A stretch of DNA of 64,000 bases. Origin: Colwellia sp. MB02u-6. GTDB taxonomy: Bacteria; Pseudomonadota; Gammaproteobacteria; Enterobacterales; Alteromonadaceae. Each line of letters starts with the position of its first letter. The stretch's first letter is position 1. This document shows, piece after piece, positions 57,091 to 64,000 of this stretch. The notes beneath the pieces are model-generated. The model was not told the DNA's origin and searched no databases. It was given only the letters and a program-made list of their open reading frames with translations. Position numbers and translations under genes: made by a program. The DNA lies in assembly GCF_014077095.1 (NCBI RefSeq), contig NZ_JACGVG010000029.1, positions 39,625-103,624 on the forward strand, written 5' to 3'.

Positions 57091-57116
57091 TAACAAGCTC
57101 TAGTAACAAGCTCTAG
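57091..57116 (+). repeat. 13-base tandem duplication before the HupE/UreJ gene
   Basis: TAACAAGCTCTAG occurs twice in tandem (57091-57103 and 57104-57116), and a third partial copy continues into the AAGGA ribosome site. It probably arose by slippage. It sets the leader length of the downstream gene. Confidence 0.6.
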
Positions 57117-57132
57117 TAACAAGGAACACTCA

Positions 57133-57828
57133 GTGCATAACACCCGTACAAATTTTATACTTTTACTCTTAATAACGACAGGGCTTTTTTCGTCATTTTC
57201 ACTGTTGGCTCACGGCGTAGACGATGTTACAAAACAGTTTTTAGAAGCTAATAAAGGGGCCGCAATATTTCCATTTATTTATATTGGCGCAAAACACATG
57301 CTAACAGGTTATGACCATTTATTATTTCTGGTTGGTGTGGTGTTCTTTTTGTTTCGCAGCAAAGACGTGTTGCTTTATGTCAGCTTATTCACGTTAGGCC
57401 ATAGTTTAACTTTACTCTATGGCGTATTTAACCAGATTGAAATTAATCCCTATATTATCGATGCCATTATCGGGTTATCTGTGGTCTATAAAGGTTTTGA
57501 TAACTTAGGCGGTTTTCAACGGCTATTTAACTACCAACCCAACACTAAAATTGCTGTAACAGTATTTGGTTTATTTCATGGTTTTGGTTTAGCCACTAAA
57601 ATACAAGAATTTCAGTTACCCAGTAATGGCTTAGTGAGCAATATTATTTCATTCAATCTGGGGGTCGAAATAGGTCAGATTTTAGCACTTGCCATGGTGT
57701 TAATCGTATTAAGTTTTTGGCGAAAACATAGTAGCTACTTAAGCTTTGCAACATTCACCAATACCGCGCTAATAAGTGCCGGCTTTATGCTGATAGGTTT
57801 ACAACTCACTGGCTATTTTATCAGTTAG
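57133..57828 (+). CDS. HupE/UreJ family membrane protein
   Basis: A 231-residue membrane protein with a signal-like N-terminus ending at LLAHG, and five or six further helices. The family motif is HMLTGYDHLLFLVGVVFFLF, with LFTLGHSLTL and FGLFHGFGLA following. HupE and UreJ proteins are linked to nickel or metal supply for hydrogenase and urease, but neither enzyme is encoded here. The GTG start has an AAGGA site about nine bases upstream. A small anchored protein follows. Confidence 0.85.
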   Translation: MHNTRTNFILLLLITTGLFSSFSLLAHGVDDVTKQFLEANKGAAIFPFIYIGAKHMLTGYDHLLFLVGVVFFLFRSKDVLLYVSLFTLGHSLTLLYGVFNQIEINPYIIDAIIGLSVVYKGFDNLGGFQRLFNYQPNTKIAVTVFGLFHGFGLATKIQEFQLPSNGLVSNIISFNLGVEIGQILALAMVLIVLSFWRKHSSYLSFATFTNTALISAGFMLIGLQLTGYFIS

Positions 57829-57938
57829 CGTTAGTGATTTACTCTTATTAAAGTACCATTAACTTAGGGTTATTTTAGGGAGTTGTTACCGTAGCAAGTA
57901 AATCAATAAAACAAATAAAAAGATATTTAGGATATAAC

Positions 57939-58475
57939 ATGCATAAATTTAATATACCTGTACATAGCACAACAACTTTAATTAAAGCCACTGCTATTGC
58001 GCTTTTAGTGGCAATAACGCTGCTAATTACCTGCATTTTACCGGCAGAATATAATATTGACCCAATAGGTATAGGCAAAGCATTAGGGCTAACGGCAATA
58101 GCCGAAGCGTCAGAAAAGTCGCCAAGCTCGATAGTAGAGCGAGGTAAACAAAATGATCTATTACGAACTGATAACGTTGAGATTATTATCCCTGCAGGCG
58201 AAGGGTTAGAATATAAGTTATTTATGGATAAATATGCCCATGTGGAGTACGAGTGGACATCTGGTGATACAGCACTTTATTTTGATTTTCACGGTGAACC
58301 CGCAGGGGATACAACGGGATATTTTGAAAGCTTTTCAATTGCCACTACAAACAATATGCAAGGTTCACTCACTACACCATTTAAAGGCTCTCACGGTTGG
58401 TATTGGAAAAATACCACGCAACAAGCGGTAACAGTTTCGTTATCAATTAAGGGCTATTATACGATTAAAGGCTAA
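57939..58475 (+). CDS. Membrane-anchored hypothetical protein, partner of HupE/UreJ gene
   Basis: A 178-residue protein with one N-terminal membrane helix (about 16-32) and a periplasmic domain holding HVEYEWTSGDTALYFDFHGE and a Trp/Gly-rich GSHGWYWKN. I recall similar small anchored proteins next to HupE/UreJ genes, which supports a joint function, but the role is unknown. TTAGGATATAAC precedes its start. Confidence 0.75.
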   Translation: MHKFNIPVHSTTTLIKATAIALLVAITLLITCILPAEYNIDPIGIGKALGLTAIAEASEKSPSSIVERGKQNDLLRTDNVEIIIPAGEGLEYKLFMDKYAHVEYEWTSGDTALYFDFHGEPAGDTTGYFESFSIATTNNMQGSLTTPFKGSHGWYWKNTTQQAVTVSLSIKGYYTIKG

Positions 58476-58695
58476 AGGCTAAAGGCTTTGGTGATAAAAA
58501 GTGGTTATCATTGGCTTTTATGAACTGGCTTATTAACAATTTTTATTAATTTTTCAATGCTTTAGACGTTTTTCTGTCTTCATTCCTTACTGAGAATTTA
58601 AAGCAGCTAGGAGCGTCGAGACCCTATATTTGCTACATTAAGTGTCTTAATTATTCTATTATTTAGACACTCACTTTGTCAGTAAGGAAACGGCT

Positions 58696-60399
58696 TTGTT
58701 TTCACGTTTATATAACTTTATGCCTGGCTTGAACGTTTTGTTCAATTATCAGCGTAAATGGCTCGCTGATGATGCTAAAGCGGCACTGTCGGTTGCAGCA
58801 GTTGCTTTACCTGTTGCTATCGCTTATGCACAGCTGACTGGGGTTAATGCTGTTGTTGGCTTATATTCCTGTGTTTTACCCATGATCATTTATGCGCTAT
58901 TTGGCACCTCCAAGCAATTGATTGTTGGCCCTGATGCCGCGACGTGTGCGGTTATTGCCGCCGTGGTAACGCCTTTAGCCGCAGGTGACATTGTTAAGCA
59001 TTGGCAATTAGTGATCACCATGACGGCGATGACAGGTTTTTGGTGCATAATTGCTAGTCGTTTTAAGCTTGGCGTATTGGCGGATTTTTTATCCAAACCT
59101 ATTTTGATGGGACTATTAAATGGTGTCGCCATTACCATTATTGTGGGTCAGTTTTCTAAAGTTTTTGGTTTTACATTTGATGAAAGGTACCTGCTTGAGC
59201 GTTTAGGGGGTGTGCCTGATTATCTCTCGCAAGCGCATGTGCCAACGCTATTAATGGCCTTATTTACTGTCAGCATTTATTTTCTTATTAAACGTTTAAA
59301 ACCCACTTTTCCCGCTTCTATGTTCGCCATCGCTTTTGCAGCTGCGTTAGTATGGTTTTTTAATTTAGAGCAGTTTGAGATAAAAACCATTGGTATTGTT
59401 GAGGGTGGTTTACCCTTATTTAAAGCGCCTGATTTTGATCTTGGTATTATTCGTGGACTAGTTATGCCAGCACTTAACCTAGCGATAGTCAGCTTTGTGA
59501 GTATGATGCTGACCGCACGCAGCTTTGCTGAAAAAAATTGCTACGATATTGACTCAGATAAAGAGTTTATGGCTTTGGGCATGGCAAATTTTGCGTCTGC
59601 TTTATCCCAAGGCTTCGCAGTGAGCGGCGCAGACTCTCGCACGGCAGTGAATGATGCCAATGGCGGAAAAACACAATTAGTCTCTATTATAGCGGCGATT
59701 ATTATTGCCATTATTGCTATTTTTTTAACGGCGCCGCTTGAGTTTATTCCTAGCGCGGCATTGGGGGTTGTATTGATTATTGCGTCAATACACCTTTTAG
59801 ATTTAAAAGCGGTATGGCGATTAAGATTAAAAGACCGGCAAGCATTTTACTTAACCTTAATCACATTATTTGCGGTGCTGTTTATTGGTGTTATTCCTGG
59901 CATTACGCTGGCGGTATTACTGGGTTTATTTCAATTTATTCGTACCGTAATGCGCCCTACAGACAATATACTCGGTGTTGATATCAATGGTGTGGTGCGA
60001 AGTTTAGATACCAGCGATAAAGCCAAAGCGATAGATGGTGTTTTCATCTATCGTTTTAATTCACCTTTAACATACTTTAATTCTAGTTTTTTTAAACGTA
60101 GGTTATTAGAGCAATATGCCCGACAAAAAGATGATATTCAGTGTGTCATTATTGACGCGGTTCCGTGCTTCACCCACTTAGACTTAAGTGTCATGGCAAT
60201 GTTGGCGGATTTGAATACTATCTTTAAAAAACGCGGGGTACGCCTTGAACTTGCCGGTAGAAAACGCCAACTGCTGGCGTGGTTTAAAAACGCAGATATT
60301 AAATCAGGTAGCGATGGCATTTATGTTCATTCTGATTTGTATTTAGCGCTGAGAATAAATAAAAGTAAACAAATCGCCGATAAAGAGGCGCAAGGTTAA
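58696..60399 (+). CDS. SulP family inorganic anion transporter
   Basis: A 567-residue inner-membrane transporter with 10-14 helices and a C-terminal STAS domain (about 430-550). Typical SulP elements are SVAAVALPVAIAYAQLTGVNAVVGLYS at the front (given here as residues 31-57) and a QGFAVSGADSRTAVND stretch. Substrates in the family include sulfate, bicarbonate and dicarboxylates. A TTG start is used: AAGGA lies about seven bases upstream, which decides it. It is convergent with the M20 peptidase gene 24 bases away. Confidence 0.9.
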   Translation: MFSRLYNFMPGLNVLFNYQRKWLADDAKAALSVAAVALPVAIAYAQLTGVNAVVGLYSCVLPMIIYALFGTSKQLIVGPDAATCAVIAAVVTPLAAGDIVKHWQLVITMTAMTGFWCIIASRFKLGVLADFLSKPILMGLLNGVAITIIVGQFSKVFGFTFDERYLLERLGGVPDYLSQAHVPTLLMALFTVSIYFLIKRLKPTFPASMFAIAFAAALVWFFNLEQFEIKTIGIVEGGLPLFKAPDFDLGIIRGLVMPALNLAIVSFVSMMLTARSFAEKNCYDIDSDKEFMALGMANFASALSQGFAVSGADSRTAVNDANGGKTQLVSIIAAIIIAIIAIFLTAPLEFIPSAALGVVLIIASIHLLDLKAVWRLRLKDRQAFYLTLITLFAVLFIGVIPGITLAVLLGLFQFIRTVMRPTDNILGVDINGVVRSLDTSDKAKAIDGVFIYRFNSPLTYFNSSFFKRRLLEQYARQKDDIQCVIIDAVPCFTHLDLSVMAMLADLNTIFKKRGVRLELAGRKRQLLAWFKNADIKSGSDGIYVHSDLYLALRINKSKQIADKEAQG

Positions 60400-60423
60400 G
60401 GGCTTTATGTGATCTATGTTCCA

Positions 60424-61584
60424 CTAAATATTCGTTTTTACACCATTATATTCTAGTAAAATTAGGCTGACTTGTTGGACACGCCGTACAAAACTCTTTT
60501 TACATGCTCGCTCGTCTTTTGTATGGTCGTGTTCTCCAAAGGGACCAAATCCGTCAAGTGTTACTACGCCCGTTGCTGAAACAATGTTGGCGTCACTGAC
60601 TCCACCTCTTGTTTCTGTCGGTAATTTCTCACCTAAAATAGATTCTAGCTTGGCGATAAATTTAGCCTGCTTATCGTTAGCTTGCATAACGTCGCGTTGG
60701 ATATCGCCAGACAATTTGGCGGTGACACCTTTTACCTGCTCGGTTGCGACGATACCATTGATTGCAGCGAGTAAACGATCCCGTTCGTTGCCTTTGTGGT
60801 AACGAATTTCCAGAAGTAGATGTGCATTGGGTGAAATTGTATTGGCACCGATTCCGCCGCTAATTTTTCCAATATTTACGGTTGTGCCTTGTGCAAGATT
60901 GGTGAGCTGATTTAGTTTGATAACCATCTTTGCTGCCGCTAAATTAGCATCAGCACCTTGTTGATAATTGTTACCAGCATGGGCGGCTTTACCGCTAAGA
61001 TCAATAACAAAAGTACCAACACCTTTGCGCCCAACCACCACTTCACCGTTTTTACCTGCGGCTTCAAATACCAGACAGGCCTGATAGCTTCTTGCTAATA
61101 CGGCTGTGATCTGTCGGCTATCATCACTGCCTGTCTCCTCATCGCTCACTAGCAGTACGTCGATATCAGCAATACTTCCATACCTTTTCGCTACTTCCCT
61201 AAGGGCGCAAATGGCGACATGAATGCCACCTTTCATATCGCAGACACCTTGTCCATAGATCCAATCTTTATCTTCACTAAACACGTTAGGTACTTCTGGC
61301 GGCAAAACAGTATCGAGGTGACCAAGCAGTAAAAGTTTATTACCGCTGTGAGTTTGTGAGCTAAATAGTAGATGATCGCCGATATGATTTCTGGGGTATC
61401 GTTTGGTGTGATACCCCAATGTTTCAAAGAGGCTTTGATAGCGCTTACCTAAAAGATCGACTCCTTTTTTGTTGTGGGTATTAGAGTTCATTTTTATGAG
61501 TTCAGCGAGCTCCGAAAAATCATAATTTGATCCGTCAGATTTAATTGGCTCAGTGCCCGGTTTCAAGTCTAAATTAATCTTCAT
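60424..61584 (-). CDS. M20 family metallopeptidase (carboxypeptidase G2-like)
   Basis: A 386-residue zinc peptidase. Metal and catalytic residues are visible as H89 and D91 in GHLDTV, D116 in GVCDMKGG, the glutamate pair E149-E150 in SDEETGS, and a final FGEHDHTKDE histidine. The dimerisation domain lies between (about 185-300). CPG2-like enzymes trim C-terminal glutamate or aryl-amino acid conjugates, or small peptides. No signal peptide is seen, so it should be cytoplasmic. It is divergent from two ATP-grasp ligase genes. Confidence 0.88.
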   Translation of the reverse strand: MKINLDLKPGTEPIKSDGSNYDFSELAELIKMNSNTHNKKGVDLLGKRYQSLFETLGYHTKRYPRNHIGDHLLFSSQTHSGNKLLLLGHLDTVLPPEVPNVFSEDKDWIYGQGVCDMKGGIHVAICALREVAKRYGSIADIDVLLVSDEETGSDDSRQITAVLARSYQACLVFEAAGKNGEVVVGRKGVGTFVIDLSGKAAHAGNNYQQGADANLAAAKMVIKLNQLTNLAQGTTVNIGKISGGIGANTISPNAHLLLEIRYHKGNERDRLLAAINGIVATEQVKGVTAKLSGDIQRDVMQANDKQAKFIAKLESILGEKLPTETRGGVSDANIVSATGVVTLDGFGPFGEHDHTKDERACKKSFVRRVQQVSLILLEYNGVKTNI

Positions 61585-61809
61585 ATGGCTCCTTATGGGT
61601 CAATAATATAGGCGATAAAAATACGGATGAACACTTATTACAAAGCTTAAAAAATTTAATAATCCCTCACCCTGACATTTGTCAAATTAGTTGCAGCTTA
61701 ATTAATTTATAATTATTCAGATGAGGTTAATAACCGTTCGAACCAGCGTTGATATTTAATAACTATACGAGCGTTTATTTTTAGATTAACTCTGCTGAGT
61801 GGCAAATAT

Positions 61810-62763
61810 ATGACTGATTACACTATTGGAATGTGGATGTACCGAAATGGCGGTGGGGCATTAATACAGCAACGTATTATTGAACAACTAAATCAAAACG
61901 GGATCGCAGTTATTAATAACTTAAGTTTGAAAAATGGCTACGCAAATAATGGTCATATTTTTTCTGGAGAGGTGGACATGGCAAACCTTGATCTCTACTT
62001 TTCCTATAACGCTAGTGAGCAGAGTGATTATCAGGTTTATCTCTACCAAGCGCTCAATATGACGGTGCCTTGTATTAATAGCTTTGAAGCTTTTTGTGTG
62101 TCGGAAGATAAGTTTAAAACCTCACATTTACTTAATCGTAATGATGTCCCAACCGCTAATTATCAATTATGTCACAGCCAAGAGCTGGAAAGGGCCAGAG
62201 AGATATTGTGTAACTGGGGTGGGAAGGCACTGTTTAAACCCACTAACGGCTGGGGTGGCAAGGGTATTATTAAAATTGAAAGTGCAGCCGAATTCGAACG
62301 ACTATTACCGTTATTGAATGAGATTAAACCTAGTTATTTTTATCTCGAAAGATGGATAGAAAATGATTTTACAGACTTTAGAGTAGACGTGGTTGACGGG
62401 ACGATTGTGGGTTGCTACGGACGTAAAGCAGCTCAAGATGATTGGCGTACAAATATTTCTTGTGGTGGTTCGATAATTTTACGGGAGCTAGACGATCAAA
62501 TTGCCTCTCTTTCACTACGTGCAGCTAGGTTAACAGGCTTAGATATTGCAGGGGTTGACCTGATTTATGACCGAGAACGGGAACAATTCGTAGTATTGGA
62601 AGTAAACGGCATTCCTGCCTTTGCTACACCGGAGCAAGAAAAATTTGGACTGGATTTTAATGCGCGAAAAATTGATAAAATTGTCAACTTAATCAAACGC
62701 AAAGTTAAACTTAATTCTATAGGAAACATTCATGAGCAAGTACTTGCCAAATACACTGCCTAA
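61810..62763 (+). CDS. RimK-like ATP-grasp ligase (first of two)
   Basis: A 317-residue ATP-grasp protein. Lys 143 sits in the ATP-binding LFKPTNGWGGKGI, a second block is DFRVDVVDGTIVGCYGRKA, and the metal-binding end is VVLEVNGIPAF with E264 and N266. The relatives (RimK, MptN, lysine-biosynthesis LysX) join an amino acid to a carboxylate through an acyl phosphate. Substrates here are unknown. Its end overlaps the second ligase gene by 32 bases, so the two are co-translated. Confidence 0.85.
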   Translation: MTDYTIGMWMYRNGGGALIQQRIIEQLNQNGIAVINNLSLKNGYANNGHIFSGEVDMANLDLYFSYNASEQSDYQVYLYQALNMTVPCINSFEAFCVSEDKFKTSHLLNRNDVPTANYQLCHSQELERAREILCNWGGKALFKPTNGWGGKGIIKIESAAEFERLLPLLNEIKPSYFYLERWIENDFTDFRVDVVDGTIVGCYGRKAAQDDWRTNISCGGSIILRELDDQIASLSLRAARLTGLDIAGVDLIYDREREQFVVLEVNGIPAFATPEQEKFGLDFNARKIDKIVNLIKRKVKLNSIGNIHEQVLAKYTA

Positions 62764-63979
62764 AATTGCCTTTTTATATCTGGACCATGTGCAACGTTTT
62801 TTTGATTACTCTAATTTTAAAGGCTGGCCAGATAAAATAGAAAAGGTGGTTTACCATTGGGGTAAAGACAAAGAACGCTTTATTGCTACGGTGAAAAGTA
62901 AAGAAATTGACGTATTAATCGGTAATATTCCGGCGACCGCTTATGAGACATTCCGTGAGATTGCGCGCGCCTTACCGCGAGTACAATTTATCCCATCTCT
63001 AGATAGCCAATTCTCAAATAAATCGAAGGAAAATGTGACTCGGTTTTGTAAAAAATATGCACTGCCTATCCCTAATACGCATATTTTTTATCAACCACAA
63101 AAGGCATTTGATTTTCTGTCTAAGGCAGCGTACCCGCTAATCATCAAAAAATCTTATGGCCCCTCTAACTATGGTGGTTATTTTGTCCACAAAGTAGATT
63201 CATTTGCGCAGGCCTGTGAACTTTTGCAGTGCAAAAAATATTACCCTGTATACGTGCAAGACTTTATCCCGATGGCAGCAGATATTCGGGTGATGTTAAT
63301 CGGTCATAAACCAGTATGTGCCTTTTGGCGAAGACCACCGCTAGGAAAATGGTTAACCAACACGAGCCAAGGTGGCTCCATGGATTATCAAGCAGTACCC
63401 CGAAAAGTTTTGCAATTATCTGTTAAGGCATCAAAAGCAGCAAACGCTGAATTTTGGGCATGTGATATCGCCGTAGGAAAAGATGGTCAATACCGTATTT
63501 TAGAATGTGCCACGGCTTTTGCCGCTTTTTCTTATATCAGAGACTGGATAGGCCAGTACCTAATGTGGACCTTGTCTTCAGGCCAATTTTCTAAGCCTTA
63601 TATCCCGCTTTATAACTGGGAAGAGTTAGGGAAAATAAATTCTGCTTTGCTTCGCAGTATGCGTCACATCAGTTTTTCACAACAATGTCACCAGAGTGTC
63701 AACGATAGTGGTGAAACCTTCGAAAAAATAAGTATAGACGGTTCTCCATTACTTAATACTGAGCCAAATCACTACGAAGAATGGCCGAGTGATATTTGGA
63801 ATTATCAAGATAATTATGCGCGTTATCAATCAAGCCTTGATACAACCTCTGCAGTGCCTGTTCAATCAGTTGATGCACAGGAAAGTGATATATCTACTTT
63901 GGAAAATATAGGCAGAGAAGACATACAAGTAAAAGAGCAATTGTCGCTAGTAATGCCTGTTATAAGCGAACAACAGTAA
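62732..63979 (+). CDS. RimK-like ATP-grasp ligase (second of two)
   Basis: A 415-residue protein. An N-terminal pre-ATP-grasp domain (about 1-100) precedes the ATP-grasp core: YPLIIKKSYGPSNYGGYF with Lys 139/140, DIRVMLIG, WLTNTSQGGSMD, and CDIAVGKDGQYRILECATAF. The last block has ECAT where most family members carry E-x-N, so the metal site is altered. The C-terminal part (about 300-415) is less ordered and not recognised. It starts 32 bases inside the previous gene with AGGAAACATT before the ATG. The gene ends 21 bases before the window edge. Confidence 0.82.
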   Translation: MSKYLPNTLPKIAFLYLDHVQRFFDYSNFKGWPDKIEKVVYHWGKDKERFIATVKSKEIDVLIGNIPATAYETFREIARALPRVQFIPSLDSQFSNKSKENVTRFCKKYALPIPNTHIFYQPQKAFDFLSKAAYPLIIKKSYGPSNYGGYFVHKVDSFAQACELLQCKKYYPVYVQDFIPMAADIRVMLIGHKPVCAFWRRPPLGKWLTNTSQGGSMDYQAVPRKVLQLSVKASKAANAEFWACDIAVGKDGQYRILECATAFAAFSYIRDWIGQYLMWTLSSGQFSKPYIPLYNWEELGKINSALLRSMRHISFSQQCHQSVNDSGETFEKISIDGSPLLNTEPNHYEEWPSDIWNYQDNYARYQSSLDTTSAVPVQSVDAQESDISTLENIGREDIQVKEQLSLVMPVISEQQ

Positions 63980-64000
63980 TATTATTGGATTGAAAAATAA

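Overview
The window is AT-rich chromosomal DNA from a marine gammaproteobacterium, most likely Alteromonadales close to Colwelliaceae. This is inferred from the yejM/yejL/yejK block, pyrC followed by a two-domain 6-carboxytetrahydropterin-synthase-like gene, a vSGLT-like galactose symporter, a large acyl-CoA catabolism cluster and a proteorhodopsin cassette. No species is claimed. There are no rRNA genes, no CRISPR array and no intact mobile element, but remnants of several insertion sequences and MITE-like repeats are present.

Region by region: (1) 0.4-5.0 kb, a 1521-residue exported beta-propeller/di-haem/NPCBM protein with a GlyGly-CTERM-like tail. (2) 5.0-6.1 kb, an insertion-sequence graveyard ending in two long palindromes and a MITE-like element. 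(3) 6.1-15.5 kb, a galactoside locus: lipoprotein beta-galactosidase, galT, galK, Na+/galactose symporter, galE, galM. (4) 15.6-17.1 kb, sparse DNA with two doubtful small ORFs and tRNA-Pro(GGG). (5) 17.2-24.0 kb, conserved genes: yejM-like, yejL, yejK, pyrC, a PTPS/QueD-like gene, an M23 peptidase and a solute-binding protein. (6) 24.4-38.5 kb, a LysR regulator and an acyl-CoA/beta-oxidation cluster: phosphatase, three SDRs, an OYE-like reductase, two acyl-CoA dehydrogenases, an APH-like kinase, MaoC, a decayed thiolase, FadD and an MDR reductase. (7) 38.9-47.7 kb, a minus-strand proteorhodopsin/retinal operon (proteorhodopsin, crtE, crtI, crtB, crtY, blh, type 2 idi), bracketed by decayed IS3-family fragments plus an IS630 remnant. 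(8) 48.1-50.1 kb, a MoxR-type AAA+ ATPase and VWA protein pair. (9) 50.2-54.8 kb, duplicated MITE-like repeats and more fatty-acid genes (crotonase, nitroreductase, acyl-CoA dehydrogenase) with two FadR-like palindromes. (10) 54.9-60.4 kb, a RES/Xre toxin-antitoxin pair, an orphan FetB-like permease, a HupE/UreJ protein with its partner and a SulP transporter. (11) 60.4-64.0 kb, an M20 peptidase divergent from two overlapping RimK-like ATP-grasp ligases, which is the least explained gene set here.

How the genes work together: the outer lipoprotein beta-galactosidase should release galactose outside the cytoplasm. The symporter imports it, GalM sets the anomer, and GalK/GalT/GalE carry it through the Leloir pathway. 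The fatty-acid cluster supplies activation (FadD), oxidation (acyl-CoA dehydrogenases), hydration (MaoC, crotonase) and dehydrogenation (SDRs), but its local thiolase is dead. The retinal operon runs from isoprenoid precursors (Idi, CrtE) through phytoene, lycopene and beta-carotene to retinal (Blh), the chromophore of a predicted green-tuned proton-pumping proteorhodopsin. The flanking IS3 scars suggest the cassette arrived, or was rearranged, through insertion-sequence activity.
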